Part shown: positions 35,157 through 44,399 of the stretch, in pieces | How the letters are laid out: the number at the start of each line of letters is the position of its first letter | How positions within the stretch are numbered: position 1 is the stretch's first letter | NCBI RefSeq assembly: GCF_024734665.1 | Contig: NZ_CP102931.1 | Location: forward strand, 124,001-188,000 | Direction: 5' to 3' | DNA length: 64,000 nucleotides | Source: Variovorax paradoxus | GTDB taxonomy: Bacteria; Pseudomonadota; Gammaproteobacteria; Burkholderiales; Burkholderiaceae_C | Notes under the pieces: generated by a model | What the model saw: the letters and a program-made list of their open reading frames with translations, nothing else | The model's database searches: none | What the model was told of the DNA's origin: nothing | Translations under genes and position numbers: made by a program

Positions 35157-36032
35157 ATGCAGATCCTTCAACTCCTGCTGTCGGGCATTGCGCAAGGTTG
35201 CATATACGGCCTGATCGCGCTGGGCTTCGTGCTGATCTACAAGGCCACCGAAACCGTGAGCTTCGCGCAAGGCGACCTGATGATGCTCGGTGCCTTCGGC
35301 GCGTTCGCGGGCATGTCGCTGTTCGGCATGCCGTTCTGGCTCGCGGTGATCTTCGCGGTGGTGGCGATGGCGGCCTTCGGCGTTTTGCTCGAACTGGTGG
35401 TGATACGGCCCATCCTCGGGCAGCCGCAGTTCTCCATCGTGATGCTGACCATCGGCATCGCCTACGTGGCGCGCGGGCTCATCACCATGGTGCCAGGCAT
35501 CGGCACCGAAACGCACACGCTGGCCGTGCCCTACAAGGACCAGATCTGGAAGCTCGGCGAGCTGGTGGTCAACCTGGAGCAGCTGGCGATCATCATCGCC
35601 ACGGCCATCCTGTGCGGGCTGCTGTTCGCGATGTTCCGCTACAGCAAGCTGGGCATCGCGATGCAGGCTTCGTCGCAGAACCAGCTGGCGGCCTACTACA
35701 TGGGCATTCCGGTGAAGCGGCTCAACGGGCTGGTGTGGGGGCTCGCGGCGGCGGTGGCAGCTATTGCGGGCATGCTGCTAGCGCCCATCACCTTCGTGCA
35801 CGCGAACATGGGCTTCATCGGGCTGAAGGCTTTTCCGGCGGCGGTGGTGGGAGGCTTCGGCAGCCTGCCGGGCGCCATCGTCGGCGGGCTGGTGATCGGC
35901 ATCGTCGAGTCATTCGCGGGCTTCTACCTGCCCGACGGTTTCAAGGACACAGCACCATACATCGTGGTGCTGCTGATGCTCATGATCAAGCCGAACGGAT
36001 TGTTTGGCGAGAAGCTGCGCAAGAAGGTGTAA
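35157..36032 (+). CDS. livH: Branched-chain-type ABC transporter permease (LivH)
   Basis: An inner-membrane permease of 291 residues with about eight hydrophobic segments, opening Q-I-L-Q-L-L-L-S-G-I-A-Q-G-C-I-Y-G-L-I-A-L-G. The conserved E-T-V-S-F-A-Q-G-D-L-M-M-L-G and G-S-L-P-G-A-I-V-G-G blocks are typical of LivH. First of six co-directional genes (permeases, ATPases, CoA ligase, binding protein). In this setting the substrate is more likely a carboxylic or aromatic acid than leucine. Confidence 0.9.
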   Translation: MQILQLLLSGIAQGCIYGLIALGFVLIYKATETVSFAQGDLMMLGAFGAFAGMSLFGMPFWLAVIFAVVAMAAFGVLLELVVIRPILGQPQFSIVMLTIGIAYVARGLITMVPGIGTETHTLAVPYKDQIWKLGELVVNLEQLAIIIATAILCGLLFAMFRYSKLGIAMQASSQNQLAAYYMGIPVKRLNGLVWGLAAAVAAIAGMLLAPITFVHANMGFIGLKAFPAAVVGGFGSLPGAIVGGLVIGIVESFAGFYLPDGFKDTAPYIVVLLMLMIKPNGLFGEKLRKKV

Positions 36033-36039
36033 GTCTCAT

Positions 36040-37116
36040 ATGCGCTTCATCTTCAAGACCAGCTACGACCAGGACATTCGCCTTGCGCGCCACGGCGGGC
36101 ATGTGTTCTGGTATGGCTTGCTCATTGCGTTCCTCATCGTCGCGCCTTGGGTCATCGACGAGTACTGGCTGGCGCAGCTGACCTTCGTGCTGATCTACGG
36201 GATCGTCGGGTTGGGGTTGATGCTGCTGGCCGGCTTCACGGGGCAGTTTTCCATCGGGCATGCGGCGTTCCTCGGCACGGGTGCGTATACGCAGGGCGTG
36301 TTGACGAATCTTGGCGTGCCATTTCCGCTGGCGCTGGTGGCTGCCGCAGCGTTGTCGGCGGCGGTGGGCGTGGTGGTCGCGCTGCCGGCGTTGCGCGTGA
36401 AGGGCATTTACCTCGGCATCGCGACGCTGTCGTTCGGCTTCATCGTCGAGGAGGTGTTTGCGCGGTGGGAGAGCGTGACGGGCGGCAATGCGGGGCTGCA
36501 CGTGAAATCGCCGCAGCTCTTCGGCTGGTCGCTGGGCTCGGGCGACGGTTTCTACTTTCTGTGCCTGGTGGTGGCGGTGCTGAGCACGCTGGGCATCCTG
36601 AACCTGCTGCGCTCGCCGACCGGGCGGGCCTTCGTCGCGATTCGTGATTCGGAAATTTCGGCGCAGAGCATGGGCATTCACCTCGCGCGCTACAAGACGA
36701 TGTCGTTCGCGATCTCGGCCGCGCTCGCGGGACTGGGCGGGGCCTTGTATGCGCACAAGCTCAGTTTCATCTCGCCGGACCAGTTCAGCATCCTGCAGTC
36801 CATCGACCTGCTGCTGATGGTGGTGATCGGCGGGCTCGGTTCGGTGCACGGCGCGTTCCTGGGCGCGATCTTCCTGATCGCGATGCCGCAGCTGATCTCC
36901 ATCGGGAAGGACTGGCTGCCGGCGGTCATCGGCCAGGCGCCAGGGTTGCAGGGGCTGGTGTACGGCGTGGTGCTGATTGCCTTCGTGCTGTTCGAGCCGC
37001 TGGGCCTGTACGGCCGTTGGCTGAAGATCCGCACCTGGCTGCAGCTCTTTCCGTTCTACCGCAGGGGGCTGTTCAAGCGGCAGAAGTCGTTCACCAAGTC
37101 GGACCGGCTGAGATGA
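36040..37116 (+). CDS. livM: Branched-chain-type ABC transporter permease (LivM)
   Basis: An inner-membrane permease of 358 residues. The conserved LivM signature [16 protein letters not shown], the [13 protein letters not shown] segment and the late [13 protein letters not shown] motif are present. It begins 7 bp after livH and its TGA overlaps the livG ATG. It forms the channel together with LivH. Confidence 0.9.
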   Translation: MRFIFKTSYDQDIRLARHGGHVFWYGLLIAFLIVAPWVIDEYWLAQLTFVLIYGIVGLGLMLLAGFTGQFSIGHAAFLGTGAYTQGVLTNLGVPFPLALVAAAALSAAVGVVVALPALRVKGIYLGIATLSFGFIVEEVFARWESVTGGNAGLHVKSPQLFGWSLGSGDGFYFLCLVVAVLSTLGILNLLRSPTGRAFVAIRDSEISAQSMGIHLARYKTMSFAISAALAGLGGALYAHKLSFISPDQFSILQSIDLLLMVVIGGLGSVHGAFLGAIFLIAMPQLISIGKDWLPAVIGQAPGLQGLVYGVVLIAFVLFEPLGLYGRWLKIRTWLQLFPFYRRGLFKRQKSFTKSDRLR

Positions 37117-37931
37117 GCAGCGACGTTCTTCTTTCCGCCAAGGATCTGAGCGTGCGCTTCGGCGGTGTGCTGGCGGTCAACAAGGTGAGCTTCGACGTGC
37201 GGCGAGGCGAGGTGTTCACGCTGATCGGCCCGAACGGCGCGGGCAAGACGACGGTGTTCAACCTGATCAGCCGCATCTACACGCCGACCACGGGCGAGAT
37301 CACGTGGCATGGCGAGGGGGGTGGCCCGATTGCGCTGACGCAGCAGACGCCGCATGCGATTGCTGCGTTGGGCATTGCGCGCACTTTCCAGAACATCGAG
37401 CTGTTCGAGCACGCGACGGTGTTGCACAACCTGCTGATCGGTCGCCACACGCACCGGCAGACGGGGTTCTGGAGCGAGGTGTTCTTCACACCTGCGACGC
37501 GGCGAGCGGAGATTGCTGCGCGCGAGAAGGCGGAGCAGGTGATCGAGCTGCTGGACCTTCAGCACCATCGCGATTCGATGGTGGCGGGGTTGCCTTATGG
37601 CGTTCGCAAGGTGGTGGAACTGGCGCGTGCGTTGTGCACGGAGCCGAAGTTGCTGCTGCTCGATGAGCCGTCTTCAGGCCTCAATGTTGAAGAGACTGCG
37701 GATATGGCTTTCTGGATTCAGGACATTCAGCATGAGCTGGGGGTGTCTGTCTTGATGGTCGAGCACGACATGTCGCTTGTTTCGAAGGTGTCCGATCGGG
37801 TGCTGGCGATGAACCAGGGCGAAGTGTTGGCCACTGGGTCTCCTCGCGAGGTGCAGGCGGATTCGCGTGTTATCGAGGCTTATCTTGGGACTGTGGATGA
37901 CGTGAGCAGTTTGAGGAGGGTGGCGGCATGA
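37113..37931 (+). CDS. livG: Branched-chain-type ABC transporter ATPase (LivG)
   Basis: A cytoplasmic ATPase of 272 residues. Walker A G-P-N-G-A-G-K-T lies at 39-46 and Walker B in [12 protein letters not shown]. The ABC signature is the LivG variant [14 protein letters not shown]. The ATG overlaps livM and the TGA overlaps livF, both as ATGA. Confidence 0.92.
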   Translation: MSSDVLLSAKDLSVRFGGVLAVNKVSFDVRRGEVFTLIGPNGAGKTTVFNLISRIYTPTTGEITWHGEGGGPIALTQQTPHAIAALGIARTFQNIELFEHATVLHNLLIGRHTHRQTGFWSEVFFTPATRRAEIAAREKAEQVIELLDLQHHRDSMVAGLPYGVRKVVELARALCTEPKLLLLDEPSSGLNVEETADMAFWIQDIQHELGVSVLMVEHDMSLVSKVSDRVLAMNQGEVLATGSPREVQADSRVIEAYLGTVDDVSSLRRVAA

Positions 37932-38701
37932 GCGACGCAGTCCTCCAACTCCTCAATGTCGAGAGCGCTTATGGCCCCATCAAAGCCATCAGAGGCGTGA
38001 GCCTGAAAGTCAGGCAAGGCGAAATTGCTACCGTACTCGGCTCGAACGGCGCGGGCAAGACAACCATCCTCAAGACCATCTCCGGAATCATCGATCCCCG
38101 CAAAGGCAGCATTGAATTCCAGGGCAAGGACATCACCGCCAAAGACCCGGCCTACATCGTCCAGCAGGGCCTGAGCCACGTACCCGAGGGCCGCGAGGTG
38201 TTTCCGCTGCTGTCGGTGAAGGACAACTTGCTGATGGGCGCCTACACCCGGAAGGATCGCGACGGCGTGGCGCGGGACATGGAGACGGTCTACACCTACT
38301 TCCCCATCCTGCGCGAACGGGCCACGCAGGACGCAGGCCTGCTTTCTGGCGGCCAGCAGCAGATGCTTGCCATCTCGCGCGCGATCATGGCCGCGCCGCA
38401 TCTCATTCTTCTTGATGAGCCCAGCCTTGGCCTGAGCCCGAAGCTGACGAAGGAGATCTTCGAGATCGTCGTGCGCATCAACCGTGAGCGCGGCACCACG
38501 ATCCTGCTGGTCGAGCAGAACGCCAACATGGCGCTCAATGCGGCCGATCATGGCTACGTGCTGGAGAACGGCCGCATCGTGATGGAAGACTCCTGCGAAC
38601 GCCTGAGGGAGAAGGAAGACATCAAGGAGTTCTACCTCGGCGTGAAGGACGACGGCGTGCGCGGCGAGCGGCGCTGGAAAAAGAAGAAGACCTGGAGGTA
38701 G
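37928..38701 (+). CDS. livF: Branched-chain-type ABC transporter ATPase (LivF)
   Basis: The partner ATPase, 257 residues. Walker A G-S-N-G-A-G-K-T is at 38-45, the signature L-L-S-G-G-Q-Q-Q-M-L-A-I-S-R-A, and Walker B L-I-L-L-D-E-P-S-L-G-L-S-P. The C-terminus has an unusual basic and aromatic extension (R-R-W-K-K-K-K-T-W-R) beyond the normal LivF end, just before the ligase gene. Confidence 0.92.
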   Translation: MSDAVLQLLNVESAYGPIKAIRGVSLKVRQGEIATVLGSNGAGKTTILKTISGIIDPRKGSIEFQGKDITAKDPAYIVQQGLSHVPEGREVFPLLSVKDNLLMGAYTRKDRDGVARDMETVYTYFPILRERATQDAGLLSGGQQQMLAISRAIMAAPHLILLDEPSLGLSPKLTKEIFEIVVRINRERGTTILLVEQNANMALNAADHGYVLENGRIVMEDSCERLREKEDIKEFYLGVKDDGVRGERRWKKKKTWR

Positions 38702-38706
38702 CCACC

Positions 38707-40563
38707 ATGCAAGGACTCTGGGAACTCAACACCTTCGAGCCCCGGCTCGACGTCGTCGTGCCCGGCGACACCATTCCCGCGATGTTCTGGAATGCCGTGA
38801 AGCAGCGCGGCGACAACATCTGGATGCGGCAAAAGGAGCTGGGCATCTGGCGCAGCTGGAGCTGGCACCAGACGGCCGACGCGGTGCGCGAGATCGCGGC
38901 CGGGCTCCAGGCCATCGGCTTTGCGCCGGGCGAGTGCGCGTCGATTTTGTCGAACACCGTTATCGAATGGGTGCTCGCCGACCTGGCTGTGCTCAGCTGC
39001 GGGGGTGTGTCCAACGGCATTTATCCGACCGATGCGGCTTCGCAGGTGCACTACCTCTGCGAAGACTCGCGCACCACCGTGCTCTTCGTGGAAGACGACG
39101 AGCAGCTCGACAAGGCGCTCGAAGTGCGCGCCGGCCTGCCGGGGCTGCGCTGCGTGATCGTGTTCGACATGGAGGGCCTGCGCGACCTCGACGATGCGGC
39201 GGTGATGAGCCTCGACGCGCTGCGTACCCTCGGCCGCGCGCACCTGGCCGCCGACCCGCAGGCCGTGGAGCGCACTGTGGCGGCCTGCCGGCCCGAAGAT
39301 CTCGCCATCCTCGTCTACACCTCGGGCACCACCGGCAAGCCCAAGGGCGCGATGCACAGCCACGCCGGGCTCGTGTACACCGCGCGCGGCTACAACACGC
39401 TCATCGCGCAGGACGAGAGGGACGAGCGCATGTGCTTCCTGCCGCTGTGCCACATCGCCGAGCGCATGGGCGGCGAGTACTTCGCGATGTATACCGGCTC
39501 GATCCTCAACTTCGTAGAGAACCCGGAGACGGTGCCCGAGAACGTGCGCGAGATTGCACCCACCGTGTTCACGGCCGTGCCGCGCGTGTGGGAGAAGTTT
39601 TATTCGGGCGTGATGATCGCGCTGAAGGAAGCCAGCCCGCTGCAGCAGGCCGCCTACAAGTGGAGCATCGGCGTGGGCGAGGAGATCGCCAACCGCGTGC
39701 TGGCGGGCGAAGACGTCGGCCCGGTGCTGAAGTTCAAGTTCAGGCTGGCGCGCGTGCTGGCGCTGGACAACGCACGAAAGCTCATCGGCATCCACCGTTC
39801 GCGCTTTCTGGTGACGGGCGCGGCGCCTATTTCGCCCGAGCTGGTGAAGTGGTATCTCGCGCTCGGCGTGCCGATGCTGGAGGTGTGGGGCATGACGGAG
39901 TCGTGCGGGGCTTCCACCGCCGTGCCGGCCACTCGCATCAAGCCGGGCTCGATCGGGCCGGCCACTGGCTACAACGAGGTGCGCATCGACGCCGCCTCCG
40001 GCGAGATTCTGGTGCGCGGCCCCAATGTCTTCATGGGTTACCTCAACCTGCCCGAGAAGACCGCCGAGACCATCGATGCCGAAGGCTGGCTGCACACGGG
40101 CGACGTGGGCGTGATGGACGAGGACGGGTATTTCCGCATCACCGACCGGATGAAAGACATCATCATCACGGCGGGTGGGAAGAACGTGACGCCGAGCGAG
40201 CTGGAGAACGAGCTCAAGTTCAGCCTCTACATCACCGATGCCGTGGTCATCGGCGACAAGAAGCCCTACCTCACGGTGATCGTCATGATCGACCAGGAGA
40301 ACGTCGAGAAGTTTGCACAGGACCACGACGTGCCGTTCAGCAACTACGAGAGCCTGACGCGCACGAAGGAAGTGCAGGATTTGATCCAGGGCGAGATCGA
40401 TCGCGTCAACGCCAGGTTCGCGCGTGTCGAGCAGATCAAGAAGTTCTTTCTGCTCGAAACGCAGCTCAGCGCCGAGGACGAGGAGCTCACGCCCACGATG
40501 AAGCTCAAGCGCAAGCTGGTGCAGACCAAGTACGCCGAGCGCATCGAGGCCATGTATCGCTGA
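38707..40563 (+). CDS. AMP-dependent acyl-CoA synthetase (long-chain fatty-acid-CoA ligase type)
   Basis: It activates a carboxylic acid to its CoA thioester through an acyl-AMP. The protein has 618 residues; the ATP/AMP P-loop Y-T-S-G-T-T-G-K-P-K-G is at 204-214. Further motifs are W-G-M-T-E-S-C-G, the hinge Y-F-R-I-T-D-R-M-K-D, and the C-terminal lysine region T-P-T-M-K-L-K-R-K. Its place inside the liv-type operon, between livF and the binding protein, implies that the imported acid is converted directly to a CoA ester. The acid is unknown; the sequence resembles the fatty-acid branch more than the benzoate branch. Confidence 0.9.
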   Translation: MQGLWELNTFEPRLDVVVPGDTIPAMFWNAVKQRGDNIWMRQKELGIWRSWSWHQTADAVREIAAGLQAIGFAPGECASILSNTVIEWVLADLAVLSCGGVSNGIYPTDAASQVHYLCEDSRTTVLFVEDDEQLDKALEVRAGLPGLRCVIVFDMEGLRDLDDAAVMSLDALRTLGRAHLAADPQAVERTVAACRPEDLAILVYTSGTTGKPKGAMHSHAGLVYTARGYNTLIAQDERDERMCFLPLCHIAERMGGEYFAMYTGSILNFVENPETVPENVREIAPTVFTAVPRVWEKFYSGVMIALKEASPLQQAAYKWSIGVGEEIANRVLAGEDVGPVLKFKFRLARVLALDNARKLIGIHRSRFLVTGAAPISPELVKWYLALGVPMLEVWGMTESCGASTAVPATRIKPGSIGPATGYNEVRIDAASGEILVRGPNVFMGYLNLPEKTAETIDAEGWLHTGDVGVMDEDGYFRITDRMKDIIITAGGKNVTPSELENELKFSLYITDAVVIGDKKPYLTVIVMIDQENVEKFAQDHDVPFSNYESLTRTKEVQDLIQGEIDRVNARFARVEQIKKFFLLETQLSAEDEELTPTMKLKRKLVQTKYAERIEAMYR

Positions 40564-40613
40564 CCGAGATTGCTGCAGATCCGTTTTTTTCGTCAACCCG
40601 AGGAGACAACCGC

Positions 40614-41777
40614 ATGAAGCTCAAGACACTGACGACGCTGGCCGTGCTGGGCCTGATCGCGACGCTTGCGTCCGCTCAGCAGCAGGGCGTGAGCAAGGAC
40701 GAGATCCGCATCGGCACCATCCAGGACCTGTCGGGTCCGCTCGCGGGCTTCGGCAAGCAGGCGCGCAACGGCATGCAGCTGCGGGTGGACGAACTCAACG
40801 AGCAGGGCAGCCTCAACGGCCGCAAGCTCAAGCTGTTCGTCGAAGACTCGGGCTACGACCCGAAGAAGGCGGTGCTGGCCGCGCAGAAGCTGGTGAACCA
40901 GGAAAAGATCTTCATCATGGCCGGCCACATCGGCACGGCGCAGAACATGGCGGCAATGCCGGTGCAGTTCGACAAGAACGTCGTCAACTTCATGCCCATT
41001 ACCGCGGCGCGCGAAATGTACGAGCCGCTGAACCGGCTGAAGTATTCGTTCGCGGCCACCTACTACGACCAGATCCGCCTGGCGCTGCCGAAGATGATCA
41101 AGGACAAGGGCGCCAAGAAGGTCTGCACCATCTACCAGGACGACGAGTTCGGGCTCGAGGTGCAGCGCGGCGCGGAGGCAGGCCTGAAGGCCGCGGGTAT
41201 GGAGCTGGCCGAGAAAACCTCGTTCAAGCGAGGCGCCACCGACTTCAGCTCGCAGGTCGCGAAGATGAAGGCCGCCAACTGCGACCTCGTGGTGCTCGGC
41301 ACCATCATTCGCGAGACCATCGGCACAGTGGGCGAGTCGCGCAAGACCGGCTTCAACCCGACCTTCCTGGGTTCGAGCGCTTCCTACACCGACCTGATCC
41401 ACAAGCTGGGCGGCAAGGCGATGGACGGCGTCTACGCCACCATGACGGTGCAGAACCCCTACACGGACGAGCAGTCGCAGCCGCTGCGCTTCTGGGCCAA
41501 CAAGTACAAGACCAAGTTCAACGAGGACCCGACGGTGTTCTCGGTGTACGGCTACGTGATCATCGATTCGTTCATCAAGGCGGCGACCAAGGCCGGCCCG
41601 AACCTCACGACCGACAGCTTCATCAAGTCCATGGACAGCATGACCTTCGAGCCCGACATGTTCGGCAGCCCGAAGAGCAACTACACGGCCACCAAGCGCC
41701 TGGGCAACGACCAGTCACGCCTGTCGCAGATCAAAGACGGCAAGTGGGTCGTGGTTTCGGACTATGTGACACCATGA
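40614..41777 (+). CDS. ABC transporter substrate-binding protein (Leu/Ile/Val-binding type)
   Basis: A periplasmic receptor of 387 residues with signal peptide K-L-K-T-L-T-T-L-A-V-L-G-L-I-A-T-L-A-S-A (cleavage near 21). The mature part starts I-R-I-G-T-I-Q-D-L-S-G-P-L-A-G-F-G and continues with V-N-Q-E-K-I-F-I, the type I periplasmic binding fold of LivJ-like proteins. AGGAG precedes the ATG. It is the last component of the AraC-livHMGF-ligase cluster. Confidence 0.92.
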   Translation: MKLKTLTTLAVLGLIATLASAQQQGVSKDEIRIGTIQDLSGPLAGFGKQARNGMQLRVDELNEQGSLNGRKLKLFVEDSGYDPKKAVLAAQKLVNQEKIFIMAGHIGTAQNMAAMPVQFDKNVVNFMPITAAREMYEPLNRLKYSFAATYYDQIRLALPKMIKDKGAKKVCTIYQDDEFGLEVQRGAEAGLKAAGMELAEKTSFKRGATDFSSQVAKMKAANCDLVVLGTIIRETIGTVGESRKTGFNPTFLGSSASYTDLIHKLGGKAMDGVYATMTVQNPYTDEQSQPLRFWANKYKTKFNEDPTVFSVYGYVIIDSFIKAATKAGPNLTTDSFIKSMDSMTFEPDMFGSPKSNYTATKRLGNDQSRLSQIKDGKWVVVSDYVTP

Positions 41778-41784
41778 CGGGACC

Positions 41785-42246
41785 ATGCCCAATTACTGGT
41801 TGATGAAATCCGAGCCCGACGAGGTCTCTATCGACGATGCGCTCACCGCACCCGGCGCCACTGTGGCGTGGACCGGCGTGCGCAACTATCAGGCACGCAA
41901 CTTCATGCGCGACGGCATGAAGGTCGGCGACGGCGTGCTGTTCTATCACTCGAGCTGCCCGGAGCCGGGCATTGCCGGCATAGCGCGAGTGGCTTCGGGC
42001 ATCAAGCCCGATCCGACGCAGTTCGACGCGAAGTCGCCCTACTACGACGCAGGCTCGAAGAAGGACGACCCGCGCTGGCTGCTGGTGGATGTGCAGGCGG
42101 TGCGCAAGACGCGGCTGCTGGCGCTCCCCGAGTTGCGCGCCAGGCCGGAGCTGGCCGAGCTGATCGTGCTGCGCAAGGGCAACCGGCTGTCGATCACGCC
42201 GGTGGAGCCTGCGCACTGGAAGATCATCGAGAAGATGCTGGCCTGA
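41785..42246 (+). CDS. EVE domain protein (thymocyte nuclear protein 1-like)
   Basis: A single EVE/PUA-like domain protein of 153 residues, beginning P-N-Y-W-L-M-K-S-E-P-D-E-V-S-I-D-D. W-T-G-V-R-N-Y-Q-A-R-N-F-M-R-D-M-like and G-V-L-F-Y-H-S-S-C blocks mark the aromatic pocket that binds modified bases in this family. The molecular role in bacteria is unsettled; EVE domains occur in housekeeping and in defence contexts. Here it lies 7 bp behind the transporter operon and is not near restriction genes. Confidence 0.9.
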   Translation: MPNYWLMKSEPDEVSIDDALTAPGATVAWTGVRNYQARNFMRDGMKVGDGVLFYHSSCPEPGIAGIARVASGIKPDPTQFDAKSPYYDAGSKKDDPRWLLVDVQAVRKTRLLALPELRARPELAELIVLRKGNRLSITPVEPAHWKIIEKMLA

Positions 42247-42263
42247 GCCGGCTGGCTTGATGT

Positions 42264-42917
42264 TCAGCTGATCTTGTTCAGGATCGGGAACAGCTTGCCG
42301 AGCCCGTCGGCCATCACCTCGACCGCGAGCGCCGCAAGAATCAGCCCCATCAGTCGCGTCATGATGTTGATGCCGGTCTTGCCGAGCACGCGCGCGATCG
42401 GCTGTGCGAGCGAGAAGGCCAGGGCAGTGGCCAGCGCCACCACCACGCCGTAGCCCACCAGAATTGCAAGCTCCCACAAGTGCTGTGCCTTGTCGGCGTA
42501 GATGACCACGGTGGAGATGGTGGCAGGGCCGGTGAGCAGCGGAATGGTGAGTGGCACCACTGCGATCGACGCGCCCATCGACGCCTTCACCTCGGTGGCG
42601 CGAAGCTCCTCGACGTTGGTCTTGCTCTCGGCCGGCTGGGCGTTGAGCATCGACAGCGAACTCATGAGCAGCAGCAGGCCGCCACCGACCTGGAAGCTCG
42701 CGATGGAAATGCCGAAGAAGGACAGCAGCTGCAGGCCCAGCAGCGCGCTCACCGCGATGACCACGAACGCGCTGAAGGCCGACATGCGCACCGTGTGGCG
42801 GCGCTGCGCGTCGCTGTAGCCCTGCGTGTAGTGGATGAAGAAGGGCACGATGGCCAGCGGGTTGACGATGGCCACCAGCGTCACCAGCGGCTTGATCAGG
42901 TCCATGGAGGTGCTCAT
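42264..42917 (-). CDS. MarC-family integral membrane protein
   Basis: The protein has 217 residues and six predicted helices, opening L-I-K-P-L-V-T-L-V-A-I-V-N-P-L-A-I-V-P-F-F. The family repeat P-L-T-I-P-L-L-T-G-P-A-T-I-S and the late R-L-M-G-L-I-L-A-A-L-A-V-E block are present. The function is unknown; MarC is not required for multiple antibiotic resistance despite its name. ATG 42917 lies 2 bp downstream of the SDR stop, so the two are co-transcribed. Confidence 0.9.
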   Translation of the reverse strand: MSTSMDLIKPLVTLVAIVNPLAIVPFFIHYTQGYSDAQRRHTVRMSAFSAFVVIAVSALLGLQLLSFFGISIASFQVGGGLLLLMSSLSMLNAQPAESKTNVEELRATEVKASMGASIAVVPLTIPLLTGPATISTVVIYADKAQHLWELAILVGYGVVVALATALAFSLAQPIARVLGKTGINIMTRLMGLILAALAVEVMADGLGKLFPILNKIS

Positions 42918-42919
42918 GT

Positions 42920-43666
42920 TCAACGGCCTCCGGTAACGTCGAGCAGGGCCATGGTGGTGTAGCTGGCCTCCGGCGACAGCAGCCACAGGATCGCGCCGGC
43001 AATCTCGTCGGCGCTGCCGGTGCGCTGCATGGGCACGGTGGGCGCGAGGTCGAAGGCGCGGTCGGGCATGCCGCCGGAGGCGTGGATCTCGGTGTCGATC
43101 AGGCCGGGGCGCACTGCGTTGACGCGAATGCCTTCGGCGGCCACTTCCTTGGCCAGGCCAATGGTGAAGGTGTCGATGGCGCCTTTGCTGGCGGCGTAGT
43201 CGACGTACTGGTCGGGCGAACCCAGCCGCGCGGCGCCGCTGGAGATGTTGACGATGGCGCCGCCCGCGCCGCCGTAGCGGGTGCTCATGCGCCGCACGGC
43301 CTCGCGCGCGCAGATGAAGCTGCCGATCACGTTGATGCGGAACATGCGCTCCAGCCGCGCCACGCTCATGTCGGCGACGCGCGCCTGCACGTCGACCACG
43401 CCGGCGTTGTTGACGAGGGCTGTGAGGCGGCCGAATCTGGCATCGACCTTCTGGAACATGGCGAGCACCTGCGCCTCGTCGCCCACGTCGGCCTGCACGG
43501 CCATGGCGGCACCGCCGTTTGCGCGGATGGTGCGCACCACCTCGTCGGCGGCCAGCGAATTGCTGGCGTAGTTGACGGCCACCGCATAGCCGCGCTGCGC
43601 GGCGAGCAGGGCGGTGGCGGCGCCGATGCCGCGGCCGCCGCCCGTGATCAAGAGCACGTGGTCCAA
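42920..43666 (-). CDS. Short-chain dehydrogenase/reductase with a TTG start
   Basis: A classical SDR of 248 residues. The cofactor motif is T-G-G-G-R-G-I-G (8-15), then N-N-A-G, the catalytic Ser in N-I-S-S-G-A-A and Y-A-A-S-K as the Tyr-Lys pair. The P-G-L-I-D-T segment follows. The start codon is TTG (43664-43666), supported by a strong GGAGG at 43677-43673 on the minus strand, seven bases upstream; no in-frame ATG would keep the cofactor motif. The substrate is unknown. It is divergent from the DsbA-like isomerase gene. Confidence 0.88.
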   Translation of the reverse strand: MDHVLLITGGGRGIGAATALLAAQRGYAVAVNYASNSLAADEVVRTIRANGGAAMAVQADVGDEAQVLAMFQKVDARFGRLTALVNNAGVVDVQARVADMSVARLERMFRINVIGSFICAREAVRRMSTRYGGAGGAIVNISSGAARLGSPDQYVDYAASKGAIDTFTIGLAKEVAAEGIRVNAVRPGLIDTEIHASGGMPDRAFDLAPTVPMQRTGSADEIAGAILWLLSPEASYTTMALLDVTGGR

Positions 43667-43739
43667 AACCTACCTCCTGCAGAGAAACTGCGTGTCAGTT
43701 AAAACCGTTGGCTTGGATTACATCATCGGGGGCACGCGC

Positions 43740-44351
43740 ATGAGCACCAGCAAGAGCAAGACGATTGACTACTACTTTGCGCCACAGAGCCCGTGGACCT
43801 ACTTGGGGCATTCCCGCTTTGCGGCGATTGCCGCGGCCGCCGGCGCCACGGTGCGCGTGCGGCCCATCGACATGGGCAGCGTGTTTCCCGTGTCCGGCGG
43901 GCTGCCGCTGGGCAAGCGCGCGCCGCAGCGGCAGGCTTACCGGCTGGTCGACCTCGCGCGCTATTCGAGCTATCTCGGCCTGCCGCTGAACGTCAAGCCG
44001 AAGTTCTTTCCGGTGGCCAGCGACGACGCGGCGCGGGTCATCATCGCGGTCGATATGCACGACGGCACCGAGGCCGCGATGCGCATGTGCGCGGCGGTGT
44101 TCGCGGCCGTGTGGGTGCAGGAGCGCAACATCGGCGACCCGAAGGTGCTCGATTCGCTGATCGTCGAGTGCGGGCTGTCGCCCAAGCGTGGCGAGCAGTC
44201 GCTGAGCCAGGCGGTGCAGGAGCGCTACGAGGCCTACACGCAGGAGGCCATCGACATCCAGGTGTTCGGCGCGCCCAGCTACGTGATCGACGGCGAAATT
44301 TTCTGGGGGCAGGACCGCCTCGACTTCGTCGAGCGGGCGCTGTGCCCGTAA
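43740..44351 (+). CDS. DsbA-family protein, 2-hydroxychromene-2-carboxylate isomerase type
   Basis: A kappa-class GST-like protein of 203 residues. The N-terminus Y-Y-F-A-P-Q-S-P-W-T-Y-L-G is the DsbA/HCCA-isomerase opening with serine at the thiol-binding position instead of C-x-x-C. A-P-S-Y-V-I-D-G-E-I-F-W-G-Q-D-R holds the cis-proline. It probably uses glutathione in aromatic or xenobiotic breakdown. It is followed 48 bp later by a dienelactone hydrolase-like gene. Confidence 0.87.
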   Translation: MSTSKSKTIDYYFAPQSPWTYLGHSRFAAIAAAAGATVRVRPIDMGSVFPVSGGLPLGKRAPQRQAYRLVDLARYSSYLGLPLNVKPKFFPVASDDAARVIIAVDMHDGTEAAMRMCAAVFAAVWVQERNIGDPKVLDSLIVECGLSPKRGEQSLSQAVQERYEAYTQEAIDIQVFGAPSYVIDGEIFWGQDRLDFVERALCP

Positions 44352-44399
44352 CCCCGGCATTCATTCATCTATCTGTTTGCCATCAAGGAGCAAGACAAC

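Noticed and set aside
38934..40613. Arginine-rich frame running through the acyl-CoA synthetase gene into the binding-protein gene
   Set aside because: It is the shifted frame of the synthetase that by chance meets the in-frame binding-protein gene; the start at 40614 with AGGAG is clear.
41785..42246. EVE protein as part of a defence island
   Set aside because: No restriction, nuclease or other defence genes lie nearby; the neighbours are transport and metabolic genes.
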